Of a stretch of 64,000 nt of DNA, positions 35,675 to 46,300 are shown piece by piece. Origin of the DNA: Polytrichum commune (Eukaryota > Streptophyta > Polytrichopsida > Polytrichales > Polytrichaceae); assembly GCA_950295325.1 (NCBI GenBank), contig OX485805.1:29809501-29873500 (forward strand), written 5' to 3'. The notes beneath the pieces were generated by a model. It ran no database searches. It was not told the origin of the DNA and saw only the letters and a list, made by a program, of their open reading frames with translations. The position numbers were made by a program, and so were the translations under genes. Each line of letters starts with the position of its first letter. Position 1 is the stretch's first letter.

Positions 35675-37788
35675 TCATTTCGCCTTTGCATCGCCTCCGA
35701 TTTCGAAGGTTTCGGAGCCTTCGCTGCTTGCATCACCCTGCTCCTTACCTTGTAACAGTCCTGCAGGAGTGGATTTCTTGCTCCCAGCTTCTTCGAGGCT
35801 GTATGTTCCGCTCTGGGGAGACCGGTAAGCACCCCCGGGCACCTCAAGCCGGGGAACTCCTAGAATGGTTCCTCCCGAAGCCTGTAGAAATTCAGCATTC
35901 GAGGCTCAGTTGACATCATCTCAACAGGAACCTAACATGAATCGCTTCAGTTTACAGGTAGCAAACGGCCGTCATAGACAAGCTTTAACATTGAAATTGT
36001 AAATGATCTTCACTGTTGACTGATTCTTCACCTTCCTACACTTCGCCAATAGTTCGATGCTTGTTTATTTGTTGTGTGATGTGGAAAACTCACAAATGGA
36101 CTGTGAGGCAACTCTTTCTAGTTTTGCGAATCAATTTCTGCATCTATCTTAGTGCGGTCGACAGATTCATAAACTTTAGCCGACTTGTGAGTAAAGAAGC
36201 AAGTCACTCCGATTGTGATGTTTTTCTTTACTACGACATTATTATATTCTAACCTTAACATGATATAGAAAGTTCCTTGGTTAGAGATTTAACTCCCGAT
36301 TACCGAACAGACGGTAAAATGCCTAACTATTGGACAATAGTTCGGGTGATAATTGTCGGACAATTTCGCGTGAAGAACAAATCTGAATTTCACGTGCTCC
36401 ACAGGTTCACCAAATTTGAAATTATCTTAAACAGCGAGCTGCACCTTAGTATGTAGAAGCTTCTTTAGAAATTTGACTCCCGATTACCGAGCAGAGTGAC
36501 GAGAAGATAATATGCCTACTTGTTGAAACGATAATTCGGGTGATCCTTGGAGACATTTTTGTCTCATGTATCGTATTATCATGTGTGCCACATGCGGCAG
36601 CGAAGGAGTCTAACCTGTGTGTTGGTCTTAGCGCCCTCCTGAACGGTGTTGCCCTTGGCAGCGCTCAGTCGCGACGGCTCTCTGATGCCTGTGGTCACAG
36701 CATCCTGCTCTCCACGCTCAGTCCCTTCCACCTTTTGCAAAGCAGCGTCGGCGTTACCTGCTGCCCCTCCTGCCACTATGATTGCTCCCGCCAACGCCAA
36801 AGCCGTGCTCATCAAGCTGGCGCGCTTCACTGGACTTTCCTCTCCATCAGCCTGGCCGTCAACATAGATGATACATAAGTGCTTGAAAGTTATCGTAATT
36901 TATAAGAGAACTGACTAGTTAGTCCTTGGTGGAAATTTATCAGTTTACATAATTCGCTGTGTGTAGAAATCCAGAGCCATCCTCTCTAGCTTAAGAAACT
37001 CAACACAAACTCAAACTCGGCTACTGCGATGCAATGCACTGCAAGTTAAGCAATCACAAAGTCAACCGTTTTATCAGATGACTGCCTGAACTTCTAAATC
37101 ATCACCTGGGATTAACATGCACCATTCCCGTAAGTTCTTGAAAGTTCATATAAGAACTGATTATTTAGTCCTTGGTGAAAAAGCTCAGTTTATATGATTC
37201 GCTCCATGTAGAAAACTAGAGGCGCCCTCTCTAGCTTAAGAAAATCAACACAACTCAGACTCAGCTGCTGCAATGCAATGCAATGCAATGACAGTGGAGC
37301 AATGACAGTGTCCTCCATATCATCCGATTATTGTGCGTGACAATTCTGGATCATCACCAGGGGTTAACAGACACCATGTCTTGAGCAGCATTATGGTTGA
37401 ATAAAGCTTACACAAACGTTTTCTTCAAATCTTTCTAAATTGCAGCTATATCCACTATCTACATCGATACTTGCCATTTTCTGCTTAATTGAAGCGACCA
37501 TAACAGCCGATGAGCGCCTCTTTAAGCAGCATTATGATTAACCAAAGCTTTTATATCTATTCCACAAATTTTCCTAAACTGCAGCGATAGGCACTGAGCC
37601 ACTACACTTACCATTTGCTGCTTAGCCGAAACGGCCATAACAGCTGAGCGCCTCCTGCAAGCCGCCTCAGAACAAGGTAGCTGAACCTTGAGGGCTTGCC
37701 CTTGCTGGAACCGGCTCTGCGTCGCTCCTACACACACCACAGCAGTGGAGGTGGCCAGTTCCGCAATTCTGCTCGTCGCCATGGCCAT
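35675..37788 (-). CDS. Unidentified chloroplast protein with bipartite (thylakoid lumen) targeting
   Basis: Three exons on the minus strand join in frame: 37788-37612, 36851-36615 and 35881-35675, with AG/GT borders, giving 206 aa. The start was chosen at MAMATSR; the next ATG two codons later has the better context. Residues 1-59 look like a stroma transit peptide (Ser/Ala/Arg-rich, few acidic). Residues 68-95 form a second signal: KR, a hydrophobic Ala/Gly/Ile/Val run, then ADA at 93-95, typical of a lumen-processing site. The remaining 111 residues are hydrophilic, rich in Gly/Ser/Glu, with no membrane helix (GTILGVPRLEVPGGAYRS in the middle). I do not recognise the family. It could be a small accessory photosystem or lumen protein; this rests on targeting alone. 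A donor-like GTAAGG at 35748 inside exon 3 could give an alternative end, but read-through gives the more natural C-terminus. Confidence 0.7.
36255..36545. repeat. Diverged direct repeat in intron 2
   Basis: The motif ACTCCCGATTACCGA followed by AATGCCTA or TATGCCTA and ATTCGGGTGAT occurs near 36292-36352 and again near 36477-36543. This is a third local duplication within the same gene. Confidence 0.65.
36877..37374. repeat. Tandem duplication of about 245 bp in intron 1
   Basis: Two adjacent units (about 36877-37122 and 37127-37374) share GTTCTTGAAAGTT-like starts, TTAGTCCTTGGTG, CCTCTCTAGCTTAAGAAA, the ATGCAATGCA run and a closing GGGATTAACA/GGGGTTAACA. They are clearly homologous but diverged. 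Confidence 0.8.
37386..37525 (-). repeat. Tandem duplication carrying a decayed copy of the exon-1 end
   Basis: The segment 37386-37525 repeats 37531-37665 of the chloroplast-protein gene. The repeated part includes the 3' end of exon 1: the copy at about 37474-37520 would encode RRSSAVMVASIKQKM beside the real RRRSAVMAVSAKQQM. The copy's donor position reads GC instead of GT, so use as an alternative exon would need a GC-AG intron. Confidence 0.75.
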
Positions 37789-38339
37789 CAGGATCAATCA
37801 AGAAACGTTCTATTAGCAACGATATTTCGACTGGAACTACTACTGAATATCTGAGTATTGTGATGAGTATTGTGCACATAGATTGTCAATTCTTGATGTC
37901 TTCTTAAAGTAGCAGACAGTTTTTATCATACAAGCAGTGCGATCCGAGGCGCCAATCCAATCGACGGGAGGGGAGGGAGGATGCATGAGAAGCTTGAGGG
38001 AAGCCAGCTCCATCTGGCGGGCAGAGATTGAGTGAAGCCTGCATGCATGACCACGTAGTGAATTTGTGTGAGGGACTTTTACGAGGAGAGCTCCAATTGA
38101 TCAACGGAAGCTCCTCGTGGTGGCGACGATGAGCTTCTCCTTTCTGGTTGGACTCTTTTCTGCACTTGCTATATTGACACTGCACGTGTCGTCCGGAGTC
38201 TGCTGCTAATGACAGAACTTTTTGAACCTATAACCTAACTTAAAATCTCATTTGCAGCAAGTCCCGTCGCTTGTTGTCAAGAATAATGGTGTGATGAGGA
38301 TGAATGTCTGGACTCCGGAGTCGAAACCAATCTTGGTCA

Positions 38340-39140
38340 GGTATATAATATAGGTGAATGCATGGTATCAATAATCAACATCACGAAGAGCCGAAGAGCC
38401 GGTTTAATCTACACTGAAGAAGTGCACCAGTCGGTCAAGAATTTTCGCCCCAGGCAAGGTTGTTTGAGGCATCGGTTGGTATATATGGCAAACAAGGTGG
38501 TAAAAACAATAATAAAAATCGCATCGAGTTGGAGTTCTCCAAAAGTTGCGTTTTTCGTATAAGGGTTTGAGGTTGCCCAGGAACTCGACCTCCAAAGAAC
38601 TCCCTAAGCAAAAAGTGTTGCTATGTTGCCATGCATCCATGTCATTTTTTAATCCATGCTTGAAGTTTTTGGTTGTAGTGTAATCCTAGCGGGTGAACAA
38701 CCCATTTCGTAGCCAATCACATTGCTTCATTCCCCTAAAATTCTTGACTAGTGCACTTCTTCAATGTAGTCTAAACTGGCCCCAATGGCATCAAAGAACC
38801 TATCCATGGCTATCATAATTGATCGACCACTTAAGTATTGATATTTGATGGGTACGTCAAGGTGAGAGAATCTTCATGTATCCAAGTTATTATTTGGGTC
38901 AATACCATTCTAAGCCATACATGGATACTAGGGTGGTTTGCGTAGTTATGAAGATTCTTGCATGGTATATAGACCCAAATGGTATCAAAAACAAAAATAT
39001 CCTCACATACCCATATCCTACTGCTATCAACAATGATGTTATCCTCATTATAGATCCACAAATGATACCAAAGAAAGATGAAACCAATATGAAATTGGTC
39101 AAAACCACAACTTTTCCAAGCTACACTAAACATCTAATTT
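38340..39140 (+). repeat. Dispersed repeat, copy 2, interrupted at 38398-38780
   Basis: Same order of blocks as 6400-6840. The copy retains an 88-codon open frame at 38876-39142 containing MKILAWYIDPNG and NILTYPYPTAIN, which could be a transposon-protein remnant. Confidence 0.65.
38398..38780. mobile_element. MITE-like element with 47-bp imperfect TIRs
   Basis: The left end GCCGGTTTAATCTACACTGA continues with AGAAGTGCACCAGTCGGTCA and AGAATTTT; the right end mirrors this (AAATTCTTGACTAGTGCACT to TCTAAACTGGC). It sits inside a dispersed repeat whose uninterrupted relative is at 6490-6560. No clear target duplication. Confidence 0.7.
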
Positions 39141-39929
39141 AGTGTGGTCTAGAAAGGAAAGACAAAAAGAAAGACAACTCCAATGTTGCCACTAGCTTGA
39201 AATATGGTGTTGCTTCATTTTTAGTTCGTCTAAGTCAACACCCAATCATAGTGACAATGCACCCAATCATAGTCACCTATCCAAGTATTGTTCCAACCTC
39301 TAGCAGCGTAAATTTTAGGGTTACATAGTCAATCTATATGTTAACCCATAACTCCTCATCTCAATCCTACTCCTTGGTTATGACAATTGTCAAAACTCTC
39401 ATAATCAATCACAAGCCGCCACCACCTGAACTTTAACTTTGTTCGCTTGAAAAATATAAATCTCATCTATATCAACATTCCACGACCCTAGTCAACGGTT
39501 AAATGGACCTAGTCGATTATGGATGCCCGGGGGTGCACCTTTCATAGCACATATAAGTATACGTGAGTGCACAAAAGGGGTATTAATTTGAACTTTTTTG
39601 TACTACATATACATATGCTACACAAATTATGAATCGTAGTTATGTACATGTATGGAGGACCTCTAGAATATATACAACATTTGCCTTGTATGATGGGGTC
39701 ACTTATTCACGCTCATTTATTTGGAGGAGGTTGAAGAGTGTGATTATGATCATACATTGTTGATGATTCTAATGCACAAAGTGGTGAAAAGGAAAATTAT
39801 AGTGTTGGAGAAGACAATTGAAACATGTGCAAGAATATTGTCATAGAGACGGAATTTATGTAGTCGCAGGTTGGAAATGATTTACATGAAGATGTGGAGT
39901 TGCAGAGTGAGCTTTGGCATGCCTTGGAT

Positions 39930-40544
39930 ATTCTAATTGATGATCATGAAGATGTTGAAATGCCCTCTCAATTTAATGTGAAGACCATTATGGCTTATGT
40001 AGAGGTAAGGGAGTCTAGAATTTTCAAAGATACACTTGTTAGTCGATTGAATGGCAATCCAAACTTTATTTAAAGATTGATTGACTTGGATTAAGGCCGG
40101 CATATTGTATATGAAGCCTAAACTCCTTATTGCCGCAAATTGTGATACTATGTTAAATCTTGTGATTGTGGAGTGTGTTTTTAACACACCTGAAGCTAGA
40201 ATTGTCCAAAAAAAAAGGTGGTAGACCTAAATAATTAGCTTTTAACAAGGTTTGGTTTGTTGGGAGGGTATATAGGTTGCATAGAAAATTTGGTCATCGT
40301 AATGGTGGAGTATAGGGATCCAATTGATTCGATGGACCGTCCATCAAACATGGAGATTGACATATGTTCGCATCAAAAAGGAATCAACAATAAGTGGACT
40401 TACAATCTCATGGATCATTTGCTGGTAGATTTAGAAACAATAATGGCATTAGCTTCAATGACAAATATTGTAGACTTAGATGCTTATGAGTTATATCAAG
40501 GGGATAAAAAAAAAGTCTTCAACGACTTTATTAAGGAATGTTAG
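39930..40544 (+). pseudogene. Decayed ORF of unknown family
   Basis: A frame beginning near 39936 reads DHEDVEMPSQFNVKTIMAY and VRESRIFKDTLVSRLNGNP before stops; after shifts, 40257-40544 reads on as a 95-codon ORF (MLGGYIGCIENLVIVMVEYR, later NLMDHLLVDLETIMALAS). The composition is protein-like and the frames lie on one strand, so this looks like a decayed gene, probably mobile-element derived. Confidence 0.3.
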
Positions 40545-40696
40545 GGTTTTACATTATACATATGATAGGGGTTCATTATTATTTAAAATTATATTTGTAT
40601 ACTTATGTTAATGACTATATATGAATGTAGTTTTGATACATATACATATTGTCACCTGTATTTTTATAATTGAAATTGCACGTGTATTGCTAGATG

Positions 40697-40722
40697 TTAC
40701 AACAACAACAACAACAACAACA
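40697..40722. repeat. (AAC)n microsatellite
   Basis: Eight to nine uninterrupted ACA/AAC triplets. Confidence 0.9.
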
Positions 40723-40844
40723 AACTTGTATATAGGGGTTTCTAAAGTATGTTGCGAACGCACATAGTTTGTGGTTTTTAATGATAGGTGCACCCCCCGG
40801 GCTATGGATGCTTTGACCTTAATGATACTTTTTCTCAACTAGCC

Positions 40845-41175
40845 ACTTCTCCTAGTATATGAAATATGTAATTAGTACGAGATGCTTAGCAAATCCAAAT
40901 TAAGACCATAGCCACTTTTCTTGACATGAGTTTTGGAGCTCATATGAATATCTTATTCATTATCAAACATTCTCATGCTCAATAAATGGCCATATAGGTC
41001 CCCCTCCCCCCAATTTTGTTGATTATTAAGCTTACAATGATTACCATATTTTGAGCAAGTAGTCCAATTTCTTTTGAATACATGTCTTTTTGATGCCCGT
41101 TCTTGGATCCACACCTATTCACATACCACTCAAATATAGCTATCTGATTAAGATAAGTAACCAAATTAGGCAGGT
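40845..41175. repeat. Dispersed repeat family E, copy 1
   Basis: Blocks ACTTCTCCTAGTATATGAAA, GGAGCTCATATGAATATCTT, CTCAATAAATGGCCATATAG, a C-rich run, and GATTAAGATAAGTAACC recur at 48960-49335 and, more diverged, at 21500-21830. Confidence 0.65.
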
Positions 41176-43362
41176 TTACCCTAAGGGAGATGGTGCTAAA
41201 ACTATCACTTTAAGCACTTAGTGTATCTACTATTATTTGATTGATATAAGTTTTAGATGCTTCTTGTTAGGTATTGAAAGGGGATTCTAATGCATTGAAG
41301 TATGCCTTATTTGAATTTCATGTGTAAAAGCTATAAGGGTTCAGAGTTTCATTGGTTCAATGTGAGATGGGATAGTTTTTCTAAAAGGCAAAATTAGATT
41401 GGAGGAAATAAAACAAATCTCATATTGATCGTCAATGCTTCATTGAGCCATTTGTTTCGCCACATAGAGAAAGCATCACTTCCAAGTGAACCTGAACCAA
41501 TTGATAAGCATCCTTAGGGAGTAGGCAAAAAGTCTCTCAAGTAGGTCAATCACCATAACACTTAGATGCTTGAGAAAGTGAAAGTACGTGAAATATGTTT
41601 GCACTCTTCTTCAAGAGGGTTTATCCTTTGGACTAGTGCAATCACAAGTTCACATGAGAGCCATGTGACCAAGGAATACTTCACTTTTGCCATTACATGT
41701 ATTCTTTGTTTCTGTTGTTTTTTTTCCCCTTTCGCCAAATCTTTTTGGCATAGCAAAGAGGTCTTAGTGCCAATGAATGAAGCTTTGATAGGGGGACTAA
41801 CAATAGTAAGACTACATTGATTATCTCAACTAGTGAGGGAGGGCTTATGGTGCACGTGGGAAATTAGTGAAGGTGATACTAAATTTTTTTACGCATGAGT
41901 GTCACCAAAAGATCTAGGAAGCATTGTTCATCTTAACACAAATCGCTGAAAATACTACTCGTAGAAATCTCATTGAAAATACTAACACTATTCATTGACA
42001 AGCATGTGTTTGCACATAATTTGATGTATCACTCTACAAGTACCTTAGAGCATGCAATAATTTTCTTAAGATGTATGGTAAATAAGCACGTATTCATGAA
42101 TTTAGTATCACTCCATAAAAATTTCAACCCTCACTAATTTTGAGACTTGACAAAGTAGTCCTTGTTTCAAAACTTAGTACCACACGCACTGATTGGGAAA
42201 ATCAGTGTAGTAGAATGGTTACAAGATCATGGTTGTCAAGTAGGGCATTATGAGGATGATGATGATCTTTATGTGCAAATTAGGTTTAGAACCCAATCTC
42301 TTTTGTTTGGAGCTTGCTGAAATTGATTCTAATGCAACTAGGCCAATGCCTTTTCTAAATCCCAACATTCTTTCATTTTCTGCCTTAATGGCCTAGACTT
42401 GACGCCCCAGAATGCAAGTCAATTTCAAATGATCATCAGAAATATGCAAAATTTAGAAACGTTCTGTCTTTGAAATGTAGCTAATGAGATTGCTCATCAC
42501 CTCCAAAAGTTTGATCATAAAAATTTATGAATGGTTATTCTTTATACGGCAAGAAGTGCTCTTGTCTTGATAGTTTTGGTCACTTGAAGATCATATCATG
42601 CTTGCACTTTACTTTGCAACAATCGACAGTGTCTAAAATTTCAGTCAGCCATATGAGGTTTGCCATCAAAGCAATGAGATTTGTGATTGTGATGAATTTC
42701 GAAGTTTACTTCTAAAATTATCATTAAATTCAATTCTACAGATGTGATCCTTTGAGGGTGCCTCACAATTTATCTTTTGTGCTATATCTCAAAAAACCCT
42801 TAGCAATGTTACTCTATAACTTATCATAGAGAATGAGTTTCCCATTAGGCGTTAATACTTCAGATTTTGAGATTAGGAAGCCTTGGAGTATCTACTTAAA
42901 AAACCATACTTCTAGCCTATACATCATAAGGAACAAACTGGTATTTCGCTGATTGTCAATGTGCTACACGTGATTTCATAGTTCCGCCCACAAATGTGAT
43001 GATAGGGTTTCTCAAGGCAAGCGATATCTTGTTTAAGAGTTCAAAGATACACCACATGCTACATTGTGAGTTCAGACATAGCAATTCCATTACCTTGTTT
43101 CTAATTTGTGTGCAAGTAACTTACAGTATTTTATCTTCTATATACTTTATATTCGATATTTTATCATCTCATTGACACTTGAGAGGCTTTGGAGTACCAT
43201 GTCCCAAGGCCTTACAATTCGATCTGACTCCAGAATGTGCTGTTCTTTAGTTGACATTTCAGAGAGGCAATTACAAGGTGCATAAGATACGTTAACAAAA
43301 AAAAGTAACTTGAGGCCATTGAAATTGACGCAAATATATGATGCAAAGCACATGTCTATTTA
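41176..43362. other. Intergenic downstream of ALG3
   Basis: AT-rich with no recognisable coding or repeat structure. The part nearest 43362 should include the ALG3 3' untranslated region. Confidence 0.5.
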
Positions 43363-46300
43363 TCAATCAATTTTCTTTGGTTCTTTATTTTGATCCTTAC
43401 ATGGGTTTTCAGAAGGGCACCACAAGAGGCCCCCAAGAAGAATAAGATGGCACAGTAGCAATACAGTGGATGAGATTGGCGTTGATGGGTATACATTCCA
43501 ACAAAGCTCCACTCCAAGGAAGATTGCCAAGCTGCAAGAACTTACAATCACTCAATAGGATCCCCTGTATTGCTGCACCTTGATGTATGTTGTCTTAAAA
43601 AATTCCCAAAAAATGCAAATGCAAATTGCATGGTCAAATACAAGAAAATGTGAAGTGACCGGACAAGGGACTCTGCTCATGTTATTCCCATGTGATGAAG
43701 TTACTGAAATGACAATGAGCTTGGAGTAGTAACATACCGCAGGGGAGTGGGAAATGTCGTCTTCCACAAAAGAAATGGAATGCTGTAGAAGTACCTGCAA
43801 TGAATAAACACAAGTCTTATCGGTAAGGAGATAAAGGTTTACATCTATGAGCAAGTAATAATGGCCAAGTTAGCTGATAAGAATACATTTTCATCAAGAA
43901 ACTTGTAGTGTGCATGTTTTTGGTGCTTACCAGGAATAGAATTGGTAGTGCAAGGACCGAGCAAAAACAATGCCAATGAAGTTCCCAGTGAAGAGTACAG
44001 TAACAATATCTGATAGGAGATTTGTTAAAGAACTCGCAACAATTTTACCTACAGCCTTTGGAACAGTATGTTACATTACAAGACCATTACTTTGAACAAA
44101 ATTGGAGCACAAAGTGACATAGAGCTATTATAGATGTGGATACGGTTGGCTGACAGTGGCTGGCGAACACTACTAATTTTTTCCCAAAAGGATGAGCTAG
44201 AATTGCCTTCTTTTTCACATCCTTCGTCAACTTTTCCAAACCCGGATGCTGCAAGAATTCCATTTTCGTGTCTGCCAATAACAATGTGACATACAGATTA
44301 CAACAAACTCAGTTTCAACTGCTCAATACAGTTGATGGTTTCACAATGTCTTGTTAAAATGTCATCAACTGGAAACAAACATGGCCAAATTAGGGGTGCA
44401 TGTAATCTCACAATAGCCCACAAGGCAGAAGAGAAACTACCATCTTCATTACAACATGACCATTGCTGCACATTGCGAATTTCTACAAAGAGATGGATGG
44501 TTAAGGCATCGATGCACAAGGATGTACCTGCACCACTTGTACTGGGCAAAAAAAAACAGAAAGCCCAAGTGGAATAACAACAATGAGATTGCGAATGGCT
44601 TAGATACAAAGATGTCCTCTGGTACAAACTTGAAATTCACTGACCTGCCAATAATAATGGACAAAGATTGAACCACAGAATCAGCCAAGGTCTATCAACC
44701 TATGCCAAGACTTCGTTTTTTACTCTTAAACTAGCATGGTGCCCACCAAATGACGATTTGCGATGCTCTGCACTTCCACTGCTAAGACTTTATTTTGATA
44801 TTGAGAAAATCTCAACCTCCACTCTTCTTGTCATTACCATTTTAATGTGTGTCTTATCATTCCATTGTGAGATGCCATTGAATTATATTAACACAATTCA
44901 TCTTTTATAGAACCAACATCTGGTCACCTAAGCTACTTCGCATATCCATTGCAACTTTTCACTTCATCTTGTAATCAAACCATTTCTATAGACGACAACA
45001 GTTTTGCTCCTTGTAACGTTGCAGACAATGTCATGTCATCCATGTCCCTTTCTTTCTAGGTTTTTCTTCACCATAGACAATGTCCATTTACTTTGTTAAT
45101 AGAATATTAGGAGTGTGGACAATGCTAACAGTGTGATTTACAGGACTAGAGCGATATAAGAGGCTCATCCTCTAATGTGCACGTGCAAAGAAGATGGATG
45201 GTTTTCAGCTTGTGAGTGACCCCAAAAACCTCTAAGAACTTCCAGACATGGAGATTTCCAAACCCCAAGAAAATTGACATATATACTGAGTTTTACATAC
45301 AACTTACCAAAAATGGATGAAAATTCGACCAAGATTGAATGCTCTCGATAGGTACTCCATGGGATACGTAAGTAGAAAAGGCATTCCCACCAAAATCTGC
45401 GAGGAGAATTTGCCTAAATCGTTGCAAGAACCTGAAACTTATCTTATAACATAGTAAAGTGTTTGATGGAAGTCAAGACTGGATGACAACCATAAGTGCC
45501 CTGATATCCATGTTAATCCAGAGATCCTCAAGGAACTTGCAGCTGTGAACACGTGGCAACCCCATTGGAACTGTTCTTGGGCTGTGACCTTACGGTAACT
45601 CTCTGACTTTATTGTAAATTATTCATCACCTGTCAGTGTGAGATGTCGTACAAAAGATGTATCTGGCACATCATCTTTCAATTTTCCAAATCGACAAATC
45701 CAAGGGTAGAAAGTCTCAAACCTGAACAAATGCTGCACATGATAGTGATGCCAGGACTCCCCAAATGGTGAGGCTCTGTAGCAAAAATTTGAAGGGATTG
45801 ATTTAAACACAGAAGACTCCGCACATCATAATAGAGGAAACTGCAAAAGTTTTGAGTTCAAACTGGAAATATTGTGGACAACGGTATGTACTGATGAAAC
45901 AATCAGAAGTCCAGCAAAGAGACATTTTGGGGTTGCTTACTTTCAATAGAAGAAGCAACAAAGGGGGTGCAAGCAGCAACACATTCATCTTCACAGAAAC
46001 TGCAACACTGCACATAAGTGTCCCACCCACCCCCATCTACTGTCAGGTTCAAACTGAAATAGAAAGATAGTCACAAAACAGATCACAAGTTGCAACTTGG
46101 CAGCTACATCATCCCTCTCCTTGCCAACATCCAACATTGAAGGACCTGTCCAGAAAGCTTCAGCCCTCTTCTAAAACCAGCACAGTTTCAATGTCATGAA
46201 ATAACAGAGTGAAACAGCAATATAATCCAAAGACTACAATACACACCTGAAAACTGTGAGGGCAAGGTGCCATCGCTGCTGTTGCATGAGAGCTACGGAT

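Noticed and set aside
44298-44470. An in-frame-looking extension of ALG3 ([14 protein letters not shown]) as exon 10.
   Set aside because: It lacks a suitable acceptor in the right phase, whereas 44271-44144 gives RHENG and PLSANHIV with perfect phase, so this stretch is intron.
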